Assembly (NCBI RefSeq): GCF_963676685.1
Contig: NC_092356.1
Location: forward strand, 43,797,601-43,861,600
Direction: 5' to 3'
Length of the DNA stretch: 64,000 nt
Origin: Mytilus edulis
Taxonomy: Eukaryota > Mollusca > Bivalvia > Mytilida > Mytilidae
Below are positions 58,501 through 64,000 of this stretch, in pieces. The notes under the pieces are model-generated. The model did no database searches, was not told the origin of the DNA, and saw nothing but the letters and a program-made list of their open reading frames with translations. Positions within the stretch are counted from its first letter, which is position 1. The number at the start of each line of letters is the position of its first letter. Position numbers and translations under genes: made by a program.

Positions 58501-61500
58501 GTATAATCTGTAATGTTTTATTTTATATATACTCTATCAGATAAATATAATGTTAATATACATAAAAATAGATGTATGGTTGTAAGATTGTCTTTTTTTT
58601 TTAAAAATAAATGGAAATTTAATTTTCTTAACACACATGTTAGGTTGGATTATCAGTAAGTTAATTTTGATTAGCGCTCTTAAAACATGATTTATGCATG
58701 TGAGAAGTATTGCATGTGTAGACTGGTAATAATTGTAGGTGTGTTGGTGATTTGAGTGTTTTATGTGTTAAAAGTAATCTTACATAAAAAAAAAAATCCT
58801 GTTTCAGATCGTCCAACAAAGAAAGACTTGCTTACGCTGATGAATTGTTACATGAAATTTTAGATTCAGCTGACAATCCAATGGATGTAAGATTTAACAC
58901 ATATTCTTAAAAATTCATGTTGCTATAAACTATTACACAACTAAATGTTTAAAGAATTGAAATAATAACATACAACAAAAACTACACCATTATTATACCA
59001 GTTAGTAAAGACTTTAGAAAAAATGACTTTATTACAGGGGTGACCTTTGAATAATGAGGGTGGTAAAGGGTTATTTTCGTGCAACATGTTTTGCCAATTT
59101 TTTTTCACATGCAGCTGTGAAATGCACTTGAAATAAAAAAAAAGGTTGGTTATTCAATGTGTTTCGTGAAATCAGTTAAAAGATCAACGTGTATGATAGG
59201 CCTCGATAAGACAATGTAAAACAATTCAAACGAGAAAACTAACGGCCTTATTTATGTAAAAAAATTAAAGAAAAACAAATATGTAACACTTAAACAAACG
59301 ACAACCACTGAATTACAGGCTCCTGACTTGGGACAGGCACATACATAAATAATGTGGCGGGGTTAAACAAGGCAGGTGTTTGCTTTATAGAGGTGATATT
59401 GATGGCAGGTTTGACTGTATATTGAATTACTTACAGGGAAACAGATGGTGGCAAGCTTCAGATGAACCATGGCAGACTTTAGCGGCCTGTAAGGAAATAG
59501 CTAATGCTGTCAGGAGTTCTGATATAGAGAAATACATCTGTCATTTTCCCGTTCATCAAGTAAGAAATATATCATGCTGTTAGAAAAAGACATTAATGGA
59601 ATAGCACAACAACAAAATATGAAGGTCACCATATGCAGTGTTGTCAACGTGTATTTGTTCCGCCTAACATAAGTTCCAATGGAAATTTTTTATAAACAAT
59701 GTCGTAATATCTATTCCTGTTGGAACAAAAATTCTATACCATTTATTCCGTTAGGAACATATACTGTAATATTCAAATAAACATTCCAATAACCTGCTTA
59801 ATCTAGCAATTTTTTCTGGTCCCCAAGTGTCAGATTACACAGGTTACACTGAACTTTCATTGATAGATGGAGACGCTTGCCATTTTGCAAATCAAATGCT
59901 GTTGAAACAAAGATGAATTTATACTCTTTTTGAAAGAGTTTTCTAGATTTTTCCTCTACAATTTCTTTGTTTTTCTTAACCTCCAACTTGGCCTTCTACT
60001 TTATTTTCAATGATAAGAATTCTCGTAGAAAATGATATATCCAAATTATATAAGACATTAACATAAGAAATAAGATTACCTGTTTATTAAATTAGAGAGA
60101 TATATTATTCATTCGAGATAGCATTAGAATTTATGTTTGAAATTAAGAAGCTAAAATAAGAAATTTATTATAGATACACACATTTTTCGAAATTCTTATA
60201 ATATCCCACTGGAAAAACTAGCAATGCCTCTTACATTAAGGAAGTTCAAATTGAAAATTATTTAACCTATGTGTGCCTGTTCAATGTTGCAACATGGTTG
60301 ACTAGTTATATTTTCTCAGGGCATATAGTTTCATTTTATACCGTAAACAAATATTAACATCTCAGAAGGCACAGATAAACAGTCAAAGGAAATAGATACA
60401 AGAAGATTATTGCATGAGTGCCAATGAGACAACTCTCCATCAAAGTCACAATTTGTAAAAAGCTAACCATTATATAGCCTTCAATACAGAGCCTTGGCCC
60501 ATACCAAACAGAAAGCATTAAAGGGCCCCAAAATGACTAGTGTTAAACCATTTAAACAGAAAAACCAATGGTGTAATCAAATAAAAAAACAAGAAATACT
60601 TATGAACCACATCAACAAATGACAATCACTGAACAACAGGTTCAAAATGTATTGATAATCCTTTGACTTTTATAGGATGGTTCCTGTAATGGCTTACAAC
60701 ATTATGCAGCACTTGGACGTGACAAGGCAGGAGCAGAGTCGGTTAATTTGTTCCCATTTGAAGCTCCTAAAGATGTATATAGTGATGTTGCTGAATTGGT
60801 AGGTATTAACATGCATAAATAAGGAGAGTATAGTTTTACATGACACGGTTGGAACTGAAACCTTCCCTGAACTATCCCCATAAAGAAGATTTGCTGAATT
60901 GTGCTTTTTTTGGGACGTACATGTAGTAATGACAGACTAGATTTAGTCTGTTGACATATACTAGACTAAAGTTACTAGTTGTATAGACTTTTTACACAGT
61001 AATTTTTCTCAAAAATTTGTGATATGATATTTGTTTGTTTTTATGAGAAAGATCTAAAGATGTTGCAATTAACACCATTAAAACAGATAAGGAAAGAAGC
61101 TAAGCATTTGAAATAGTAAAGCTTTTGAATTGTACTCAACTTTAAAAAATAAATATTTGGGATAGAGTGTTTGAAAAAGTTATGTATATTAGTTTAGATG
61201 TAAATTTAGAATACTTTATAATTTATGAAGTAAATTTGTGTTCTTTAGAAGTCAATCTTATCCCTGACCATTGTCAAGGTTATGAATTGTCATTAGATAT
61301 CTTTATCTCTGAAGTTAAAATGTTCATTAACAATCACAAAAAATTTCAAAACAATGATTTAGCATTGCAATTGATATTTATAAAGTTTTCATTCATTTAT
61401 TTCAGGTAGAAAAAGTTAGACTGACAGATGCAGCAAATGGAGATGAAATTGCACAAGTGTTAGAAGGATTTGTTCGTAGAAAGGTATTATTACGTCATTT

Positions 61501-63736
61501 ACATTTGTATTTGAAAAGGAAAAAATGAGTATGATAGTAAACAGGATCGTCCCTAAAATGAGTCTAAGTCTCCTGAAAATCTGACTGCCCTCTTCATTTT
61601 CTGACATGTTGAGGCCAACAACGGATCAAGGTTACACATTGTTTTATCAGTTGATTCAATTTATTTTTGTCAAAAAAGATTAATCTTACTTTGTTTTATT
61701 TTCTAACTTTAGGGTCATTATGTTTTTTTTCTGTCTGTGGGTCTGTCTGTTGGTCCTGTTTCCAGTTAAAGGAAACTGTTTTTGTACCTACTATTGGACT
61801 CATCATGGTCAAATATGGTGAAGCCCTTTATGTGGATCCAAAATACTTAAGTGGAACCCTTACTAAATTCATTATGATTATATTAAAATGTAAATTGTAT
61901 AAAAAAAAAGTCTATTCAGATATCCAATAACTTATGAAATTTTAAACTGGATCAACATGCATCAAGCCTATAACTATTTTTTGTTTGATCATTTTCACAG
62001 GTTATTAAACAGACAGTTATGACCACAGTATATGGTGTGACACGTTATGGCGCCAGATATCAGATTTTAAGACAGTTAAAAGACATTCCAGAATTTCCAG
62101 AGAAACATCAATGGAAAGCCAGTCATTACTTGACAGAAGCTACCTTCAGTTGTCTACAGAGAATGTTCACATCTACAAAAATGATCCAGGTTGGTATACT
62201 ATGTCTATTGTAAAGGCTTGGATTGATTTTATTGAAGGTCTGGGGAACTTTGTACAATTGTACATGGTATGCTATGTCTATTTTAAAGGCTTGGATTGAT
62301 TTTATTGAAGGTCTGGGCAACTTTGTACAATTGTACATGGTATGCTATGTCTATTTTAAAGGCTTGGATTGATTTTATTGAAGGTCTGGGGAACTTTGTA
62401 CAATTGTACATGGTATGCTATGTCTATTTTAAAGGCTTGGATTGATTTTATTGAAGGTCTGGGGAACTTTGTACAATTGTACATGGTATGCTATGTCTAT
62501 TTTAAAGGCTTGGATTGATTTTATTGAAGGTCTGGGCAACTTTGTACAATTGTACATGGTATGCTATGTCTATTTTAAAGGCTTGGATTGATTTTATTGA
62601 AGGTCTGGGGAACTTTGTACAATTGTACATGGTATGCTATGTCTATTTTAAAGGCTTGGATTGATTTTATTGAAGGTCTGGGGAACTTTGTACAATTGTA
62701 CATGGTATGCTATGTCTATTTTAAAGGCTTGGATTGATTTTATTGAAGGTCTGGGCAACTTTGTACAATTGTACATGGTATGCTATGTCTATTTTAAAGG
62801 CTTGGATTGATTTTATTGAAGGTCTGGGGAACTTTGTACAATTGTACATGGTATGCTATGTCTATTTTAAAGGCTTGGATTGATTTTATTGAAGGTCTGG
62901 GGAACTTTGTACAATTGTACATGGTATGCTATGTCTATTTTAAAGGCTTGGATTGATTTTATTGAAGGTCTGGGCAACTTTGTACAATTGTACATGGTAT
63001 GCTATGTCTATTTTAAAGGCTTGGATTGATTTTATTGAAGGTCTGGGGAACTTTGTACAATTGTACATGGTATGCTATGTCTATTTTAAAGGCTTGGATT
63101 GATTTTATTGAAGGTCTGGGGAACTTTGTACAATTGTACACAAAAACTATTTTCTGATCTTCCAGGCAGTCACTTATTGTTTGATGATGCTATGAATTTA
63201 TTTCAACACACTGAGGATGTAATTGTTCAATAACAAATCGAAATACTGTAAGCCAACAAATGTATGGAGCCATTTATAATTCACCTTCAATAGTAGAAAA
63301 ATAATGGATTCACTTATTGTGTAGAATATGTAAAACTATGGTCTTGACTTATATAAGTACATCAAGAGAATATAAAAAAAATATATAAAATGAATATCTG
63401 TGAAATTAAATATCTGGGATAAATGGGTTTGCAGTAAACTCACAGAACATCATGTGCATTTTTTTGGTAAACGACCATTTCAAAAGTTTTATAATATGTA
63501 TGTGAAACTAAATTTTGCTGTTAATCTTATCTTTATGACAACCACAAACCAATGAATCATTTGAATGTTTTACAGGATTGGTTCACAGAATGTGCTGATA
63601 TGATATCAAAGACCTGTAATAAACCTGTGGAATGGGTTACTCCCCTTGATTTACCTGTTCTCCAGCCTTACTTTAAACAGAAGACTGTAAATCTCAAAGG
63701 AATAACCAAGTTATCAGCTGAGTTTGATAGACCTGA
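34530..63736 (+). CDS. POLRMT: DNA-directed RNA polymerase, mitochondrial (27 exons, 3' end outside window)
   Basis: Twenty-seven exons join in phase for about 1286 residues. POLRMT is the single-subunit, T7-like polymerase that transcribes mtDNA and primes its replication in the matrix. Order: short basic presequence (about 1-22); Ser/Lys-rich extension with four 9-residue KSE repeats (about 100-395); PPR-like helices (about 397-512); N-terminal domain (about 550-900); polymerase domain (from about 960). Conserved blocks include [37 protein letters not shown], and motif A ([18 protein letters not shown]; catalytic Asp about residue 1104). Motif B gives R1169, K1173 and Y1181. Motif C with the second Asp lies beyond the window. 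One intron is GC-AG. Identification is firm; the first exon is less certain. Confidence 0.95.
34778..35002 (+). CDS. POLRMT: POLRMT exon 2: N-terminal basic region
   Basis: Acceptor ctttttag ends at 34777 and donor gtaagc starts at 35003. It encodes [20 protein letters not shown] and a Lys-rich stretch ([17 protein letters not shown]). An internal Met at 34807 is a less likely start, because the frame is open back to the acceptor. Confidence 0.8.
35003..35958. other. POLRMT intron 2
   Basis: This is AT-rich, with a small palindromic tandem of AACCATGGT units at about 35247-35271. No other feature is seen. Confidence 0.5.
35959..36857 (+). CDS. POLRMT: POLRMT exon 3: long Ser/Lys-rich extension
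   Basis: Acceptor tattatcag ends at 35958 and donor gtaaga starts at 36858. Its 899 nt encode a poorly conserved, probably disordered extension rich in Ser, Lys and Asn. A 27-bp coding repeat at 36444-36551 gives four KSE units. The end ([15 protein letters not shown]) is more ordered and leads into the helical repeat region. Confidence 0.88.
36444..36551 (+). repeat. POLRMT: 27-bp coding minisatellite in POLRMT exon 3
   Basis: The AAATCAGAA core recurs at 36444, 36471, 36498 and 36525, exactly 27 bp apart. It encodes a 9-residue unit of the form KSE-x-x-S-S-S-x, so copy-number changes keep the frame. Confidence 0.85.
37244..37387 (+). repeat. POLRMT: Duplicated 3' splice-site segment before POLRMT exon 4
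   Basis: The 21-bp text CAATAATTTATATTGTAG plus GCT occurs at 37244-37264 and 37367-37387. The second copy is the working acceptor. CCACTAC text upstream of each copy (37201 and about 37342) suggests an older tandem duplication of ~123-140 bp. Using the first acceptor reads into a stop after 15 codons. Confidence 0.75.
37385..37501 (+). CDS. POLRMT: POLRMT exon 4
   Basis: Acceptor ttatattgtag ends at 37384 and donor gtaagt starts at 37502. The 39 codons read [20 protein letters not shown] and on to LLQHYAVI, a helical start of the PPR-like region. The same 21-bp acceptor text occurs 123 bp upstream. Confidence 0.88.
38075..38345 (+). repeat. D1 copy in POLRMT intron 4
   Basis: GAAGATGTGGTATGAGTGTC, AATGAGACAACTCTCCATCA and CACAGATCAGCAAGCTATAA define a nearly full copy ending near CTGAACATCAGGTTTCTGA. 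Confidence 0.75.
38406..38567 (+). CDS. POLRMT: POLRMT exon 5: PPR-like
   Basis: Acceptor ttatttcag ends at 38405 and donor gtatgt starts at 38568. The 54 codons include [20 protein letters not shown] and [16 protein letters not shown], with the helix-turn-helix spacing of a pentatricopeptide repeat as in vertebrate POLRMT. Confidence 0.9.
38886..38954 (+). CDS. POLRMT: POLRMT exon 6
   Basis: Acceptor tttttttgcag ends at 38885 and donor gtaagt starts at 38955. The 23 codons read [20 protein letters not shown], matching the family segment after the PPR helices. Confidence 0.85.
39020..39975 (+). mobile_element. D2 element with 5' hairpin and ~146-bp tandem cores
   Basis: The left end is a long hairpin, GTCGAGC-CTGCAAC-TTTT-GTTGCAG-AAA-GCTCGAC (39020-39054). 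About six units follow with TGACCTCATTTTCATGGTTC, spaced about 146 bp on average (39198 to about 39940). The right boundary is not clear. Reverse copies lie at 25010-25700 and 29740-30340. It lies in POLRMT intron 6. Confidence 0.65.
40741..40852 (+). repeat. Duplicated segment, copy A (uninterrupted)
   Basis: The copy reads AGGAAATAATTGTGTTTAGA, TGTGTTTTTAGTATGGTTGT and CTCCCCTTGCAGTTAATGAT, then CTATACAAACATA. Copy B (40965-41015, 42905-42951 and 43675 onward) is the same text split by two elements. Copy A therefore shows the state before insertion. Confidence 0.8.
41016..42905 (+). mobile_element. Hairpin-ended element with 501-bp tandem cores
   Basis: The left hairpin GCTCACCTGTCCC-GAA-GGGACAAGTGAGC (41016-41044) is followed by a GTC-rich run and about three 501-bp units (TCTGAAACTACTGGGCC at 41131, 41632 and 42133; a fourth decayed at about 42631). 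The right end is AGGCTCT-TG-AGAGCCT (42885-42900). Copy A of the host duplication fixes the insertion to the TTTTTAGTATGG site. The right end, GGTGAGCGATxCAGGCTCTT, is shared with the 166-bp array ending at 49250. There is no coding sequence. It is probably a HINE/pearl-like passenger. Confidence 0.75.
42952..43674. mobile_element. TIR element, 723 bp, TTAT/TTAA target
   Basis: The ends GGTAGCACAATACAAAGAT and ATCTTTGTATTGTGCTACC are a perfect 19-bp inverted pair, with further pairing inside (AAAATGCTTTAACTTTCTTA versus TAAGAAAGTTACAGCATTTT). The flanks read TTAT on the left and TTAA on the right. The empty site in copy A reads GTTATTATTTCTATAC, fitting a 4-bp TTAW duplication. It has no transposase. 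A second inverted pair lies inside at 43241-43392. Confidence 0.75.
43241..43392. mobile_element. Small inverted-repeat unit nested in the 723-bp element
   Basis: CAAAAGGGTGTCTCA (43241-43255) and TGAGACACCCTTTTG (43378-43392) are a perfect 15-bp inverted pair about 150 bp apart. It may be a nested MITE or the internal stem of the larger element. Confidence 0.55.
43800..43907 (+). CDS. POLRMT: POLRMT exon 7, GC donor
   Basis: Acceptor atctttccag ends at 43799. The exon ends TCTCAG|gcaagt at 43907/43908, a non-canonical GC donor with otherwise perfect consensus. The 36 codons include [20 protein letters not shown]. Frame and homology leave no GT alternative nearby. Confidence 0.85.
44642..44791 (+). 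CDS. POLRMT: POLRMT exon 8
   Basis: Acceptor tgtaattttag ends at 44641 and donor gtatgg starts at 44792. The 50 codons include [20 protein letters not shown] and end in [12 protein letters not shown]. Confidence 0.85.
44900..45115 (+). repeat. D3 dispersed repeat
   Basis: The text GGTCAAGGTAGTTTTTGAGG, GGACCACTGAACATAGAAAA and GTGGGGCATCTGTGTACTAT is the opposite orientation of 25715-26010. It lies in POLRMT intron 8. Confidence 0.6.
45199..45292 (+). CDS. POLRMT: POLRMT exon 9
   Basis: Acceptor cctatttcag ends at 45198 and donor gttagt starts at 45293. The text [20 protein letters not shown] parallels the human helix with the KRW/AL pattern. It leaves in phase 1. Confidence 0.85.
45910..45983 (+). 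CDS. POLRMT: POLRMT exon 10
   Basis: Acceptor gtaatttcag ends at 45909 and donor gtgagt starts at 45984. It encodes [20 protein letters not shown] and DLMMT, matching the human region that reads YPFLCLLDEREVV. It returns to phase 0. Confidence 0.85.
46626..46757 (+). CDS. POLRMT: POLRMT exon 11
   Basis: Acceptor ctgttttag ends at 46625 and donor gtaata starts at 46758. The 44 codons read [20 protein letters not shown] and [12 protein letters not shown], corresponding to the part of the N-terminal domain before the intercalating region. Confidence 0.88.
46972..47084 (+). repeat. 33-bp minisatellite, about four copies
   Basis: The unit TGAAAAATAATCATACCT followed by TATTCGCCTT repeats about every 33 bp, with small changes (gatcat and attcac). 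Confidence 0.8.
47586..47702 (+). CDS. POLRMT: POLRMT exon 12
   Basis: Acceptor ttattttgtag ends at 47585 and donor gtaagt starts at 47703. The 39 codons read [20 protein letters not shown] and [19 protein letters not shown]; the CWQELG pattern matches the family. Confidence 0.88.
48065..48106 (+). CDS. POLRMT: POLRMT exon 13 (42 nt)
   Basis: Acceptor tttcttacag ends at 48064 and donor gtaagt starts at 48107. Fourteen codons ([14 protein letters not shown]) link exons 12 and 14 in phase 0; the human counterpart is near the PWPLPVQMELG segment. Confidence 0.82.
48155..49256 (+). mobile_element. 166-bp tandem array with element right end
   Basis: Six units have GCCGATCCATCATCC at 48195, 48361, 48527, 48693, 48859 and 49025, exactly 166 bp apart, each with CCAAGATGGCCGCCAGCGGG and ATACAAATGACTTCTTCTAG. 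The array ends with CAGGTGAGCGATACAGGCTC and the TTGAGAGCC hairpin, the same right end as the 41016 element. No matching left hairpin is seen, so it is probably 5'-truncated. Bivalve pearl elements have core repeats of about this length. Confidence 0.75.
49700..50966. mobile_element. pogo/Tigger-like non-autonomous element
   Basis: The left end CAGTAGACTCC (49700) and right end GGAGTCTACTG (to 50966) are inverted, and similarity continues inward (AATCGGATA versus TATCCGATT). Both sides are flanked by TA (49698-49699 and 50967-50968). Subterminal ATCGGxTAATCGAATAT units recur. TA duplication and CAGT ends fit the pogo branch of Tc1/mariner. The interior has no intact transposase. Confidence 0.75.
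51109..51203 (+). CDS. POLRMT: POLRMT exon 14
   Basis: Acceptor tatttttag ends at 51108 and donor gtaagt starts at 51204. It reads [20 protein letters not shown] and [11 protein letters not shown], aligning with the human GKLLAEMLVQ helix. It leaves in phase 2. Confidence 0.85.
52533..52567. mobile_element. 35-bp perfect palindrome with 7-bp target duplication
   Basis: CAAGGATTTGTATAGT, CTA and ACTATACAAATCCTTG, with TACCTAT on both sides (52526-52532 and 52568-52574). It is the same palindrome as at 33485-33520, with different flanking 7-mers. Similar sequence lacking the palindrome lies at about 53045-53075 (TTTTTTAGTTTAAAGCTATT). Confidence 0.75.
52722..52945 (-). repeat. Dispersed repeat inserted in a tandem unit
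   Basis: GAGGGACGAAAGATACCAAA, CTGACAACGCCATGGCTAAA and GATCTCAGGTGCTCCGGAAG are typical of a repeat widespread in mussel sequences. The neighbouring unit (about 52410-52425) lacks it, which marks the junctions. On the minus strand it gives a frame with [14 protein letters not shown] and [13 protein letters not shown], seen in many repeat-derived translations; it is not a host gene. Confidence 0.6.
53871..54008 (+). repeat. POLRMT: Four tandem copies of a 3' splice site plus exon start
   Basis: TTGTATTTTACAG followed by GAATGAGATTCCAGCATTTT repeats so that acceptors end at 53874, 53920, 53964 and 54008. The last is the POLRMT exon 15 acceptor. The spacings are 46, 44 and 44 bp, so using an earlier acceptor shifts the frame. 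Confidence 0.85.
54009..54075 (+). CDS. POLRMT: POLRMT exon 15
   Basis: Acceptor gtattttcag ends at 54008 and donor gtatgt starts at 54076. The split Lys codon is followed by [20 protein letters not shown], matching the family VPVLYHVY segment. Three decayed copies of this acceptor and exon start precede it at 53871-53964. Confidence 0.88.
54343..54478 (+). CDS. POLRMT: POLRMT exon 16
   Basis: Acceptor actttttcag ends at 54342 and donor gtatgt starts at 54479. It encodes [20 protein letters not shown] and [20 protein letters not shown]; the PMLxPPxPW block is strongly conserved. It leaves in phase 1. Confidence 0.9.
54752..54764 (+). repeat. (CA)n microsatellite
   Basis: This is a short CACACACACACAC run in POLRMT intron 16. 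Confidence 0.7.
55047..55183 (+). CDS. POLRMT: POLRMT exon 17
   Basis: Acceptor atgcattttcag ends at 55046 and donor gtaagt starts at 55184. It reads [20 protein letters not shown], then [20 protein letters not shown]. The open frame extends further 5', but this acceptor gives the best family alignment after YLLNQ. Confidence 0.85.
55725..55825 (+). CDS. POLRMT: POLRMT exon 18
   Basis: Acceptor attttgttag ends at 55724 and donor gtaagt starts at 55826. It encodes [20 protein letters not shown] followed by a Pro-rich linker ([13 protein letters not shown]), as in vertebrates before the polymerase core. Confidence 0.87.
56383..56503 (+). CDS. POLRMT: POLRMT exon 19
   Basis: Acceptor actgttccag ends at 56382 and donor gtacac starts at 56504. 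It reads [20 protein letters not shown] and [17 protein letters not shown]; the MxSLxxxALYxLSxA helix is conserved. Confidence 0.88.
56570..56632 (+). repeat. SINE-like tail
   Basis: CGCCGCGATATAGCCTTGTT, GTGCTAATGCGGCGTAAAGC and a CAATCAATCAA end form a tail seen in molluscan SINE-type repeats. No tRNA-like head was recognised upstream. Confidence 0.55.
57193..57277 (+). CDS. POLRMT: POLRMT exon 20: DFRGR block
   Basis: Acceptor ttattttcag ends at 57192 and donor gtaagc starts at 57278. It encodes [20 protein letters not shown], a hallmark of single-subunit mitochondrial polymerases. It leaves in phase 1. Confidence 0.92.
57308..57571 (+). repeat. 44-bp minisatellite, six copies
   Basis: ATAAAACTTATATGCTTTGG followed by TACAGACATTATTGGACATC and AAAA repeats from 57308 every 44 bp. 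Copies differ at two sites (taca/tact and gaac/ggac). It lies 30 bp after POLRMT exon 20. Confidence 0.88.
57822..57933 (+). CDS. POLRMT: POLRMT exon 21
   Basis: Acceptor atgatttcag ends at 57821 and donor gtatgt starts at 57934. It reads [20 protein letters not shown] and [18 protein letters not shown], nearly identical in pattern to human. Confidence 0.92.
58185..58432. mobile_element. MITE, ~248 bp
   Basis: AGGCCATAATTAAAAATA at the left pairs with TTTTTTATGGCCT at the right. The pairing continues inward as GTTTGCCCAAACCCTACC versus GGTAGCGTTTGGGCAAAC, with a GGTAGGTAGG motif on both sides. No coding sequence is present. Confidence 0.65.
58808..58886 (+). CDS. POLRMT: POLRMT exon 22
   Basis: Acceptor cctgtttcag ends at 58807 and donor gtaaga starts at 58887. 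It encodes [20 protein letters not shown] and ADNPMD, aligning with the human DDILDSADQP segment. Confidence 0.9.
59165..59375 (+). repeat. D1 subfamily copy
   Basis: GAGAAAACTAACGGCCTTAT, ACTGAATTACAGGCTCCTGA and TGGGACAGGCACATACATAA match the copy at 60-345. It abuts POLRMT exon 23. Confidence 0.65.
59437..59559 (+). CDS. POLRMT: POLRMT exon 23
   Basis: Acceptor aattacttacag ends at 59436 and donor gtaaga starts at 59560. It reads [20 protein letters not shown] and IANAVRSS, ending HFPVHQ just before motif A. Confidence 0.92.
60395..60650 (+). repeat. D1 copy in POLRMT intron 23
   Basis: GCATGAGTGCCAATGAGACA, AACTCTCCATCAAAGTCACA and CTTCAATACAGAGCCTTGGC define a near-complete copy that ends just before exon 24. 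Confidence 0.7.
60676..60798 (+). CDS. POLRMT: POLRMT exon 24: motif A
   Basis: Acceptor ttttatag ends at 60675 and donor gtaggt starts at 60799. The first codon is the metal-binding catalytic Asp of motif A ([16 protein letters not shown]). It continues [20 protein letters not shown]. Confidence 0.94.
61406..61483 (+). CDS. POLRMT: POLRMT exon 25
   Basis: Acceptor ttatttcag ends at 61405 and donor gtatta starts at 61484. The 26 codons end in EGFVRRK, which supplies the first Arg of motif B (RxxxK). Confidence 0.9.
62001..62189 (+). CDS. POLRMT: POLRMT exon 26: motif B
   Basis: Acceptor attttcacag ends at 62000 and donor gttggt starts at 62190. It encodes [20 protein letters not shown], holding the motif B Lys and Tyr that contact the incoming NTP, then [16 protein letters not shown] 73-bp array begins three bases after the exon. 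Confidence 0.94.
62193..63141 (+). repeat. 73-bp tandem array, 13 copies
   Basis: The unit GGTATGCTATGTCTATTTTA AAGGCTTGGATTGATTTTAT continues to TGGGGAACTTTGTACAATTG TACAT, with a 73-bp period from 62193. Copies 2, 5, 8 and 11 read GGGCAAC and the rest GGGGAAC, giving a 219-bp higher-order period. Each unit holds the palindrome TGTACAATTGTACA. The array begins three bases after the donor of POLRMT exon 26. Confidence 0.92.
63576..63736 (+). CDS. POLRMT: POLRMT exon 27 (last in window)
   Basis: Acceptor tgttttacag ends at 63575 and donor gtaagt starts at 63737. It reads [20 protein letters not shown] and [13 protein letters not shown]. It leaves in phase 2. Roughly 130 more residues, with motif C, should follow outside the window. 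Confidence 0.92.
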
Positions 63737-63854
63737 GTAAGTGTTTATATTGATAGAGTTAATATTTCATATATTTGATGCTTATGTATGGGTATGTAAA
63801 GTTTCCTGTTGATAAGTTTTTGTGTACCATGGCAATTGAAGATTTAAATAGATA

Positions 63855-64000
63855 AAGGAAGATGTGGTATGAGAGCTAATGAGACCACTCTCCATCCAAG
63901 TAACAATTTGTAAAAGTAAACCATTATAGGTCAAGGTACAGCTTTCAACACAGAGCCTTGGCTCACACCGAACAGCAAGCTGTAATGGGCCCCAAAAATT
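63855..64000 (+). repeat. D1 copy, cut by window end
   Basis: GGAAGATGTGGTATGAGAGC, CACTCTCCATCCAAGTAACA and CAGAGCCTTGGCTCACACCG match the 5' part of the other D1 copies. Confidence 0.7.

Noticed and set aside
62193..63141. CRISPR-like array
   Set aside because: The repeats are directly adjacent 73-bp units with no spacers, in an intron of a eukaryotic gene. It is a minisatellite.

Overview
The window is eukaryotic nuclear DNA. It is AT-rich, has short exons separated by long GT-AG introns, and is crowded with short non-coding repeats. The repeat types (GTC-run/tandem-core elements, a tail ending in CAATCAATCAAT, a dispersed unit with GATGTGGTATGAGTG) and the gene sequences fit a marine bivalve, most likely a mussel. 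That assignment rests on pattern memory, not a database search.

Three multi-exon genes are supported by phase-consistent splice sites. (1) 668-18688, plus strand: the 3' part (7 exons, about 401 codons) of a coiled-coil, proline/serine-rich protein with an LLQEQE-type motif, perhaps CCDC50-like; its 5' end lies left of the window. (2) 27738-29458, minus strand: TRAIP, a RING E3 ubiquitin ligase that acts at replication forks; the coding sequence is complete in two exons (430 aa). (3) 34530-63736, plus strand: POLRMT, the single-subunit mitochondrial RNA polymerase; 27 exons join in phase for about 1286 residues. The gene runs off the right edge before motif C, so the second catalytic Asp is not in view. 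TRAIP and POLRMT lie head to head. POLRMT starts beside a CpG-richer stretch with two opposed CCAAT boxes and a strong hairpin. A further possible minus-strand first exon lies in a CpG-rich island (9217-9333) inside the long intron of gene 1.

Layout: 1-3700 early exons of gene 1 with dispersed repeats; 5421-8144 a TIR-bounded tandem-core element carrying a nested element; 9960-12367 a ~120-bp satellite with an exact 1007-bp duplication; 12781-18688 last exons of gene 1, with a TIR element at 17142-18098; 18689-27700 AT-rich flank and repeats; 27738-29458 TRAIP; 29740-34300 repeats and MITEs, including a MULE-like element with 10-bp target duplications; 34530-63736 POLRMT, whose introns hold tandem arrays (501, 166, 73 and 44 bp), a pogo-like element and several MITEs.

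The most unusual material is in the mobile and repeat DNA: a 35/36-bp perfect palindrome flanked by 7-bp direct repeats at two unrelated sites; two related elements whose terminal hairpins and inverted repeats differ in sequence but keep their base pairing; a duplicated segment that preserves the empty site for two insertions; and POLRMT 3' splice sites duplicated in tandem.
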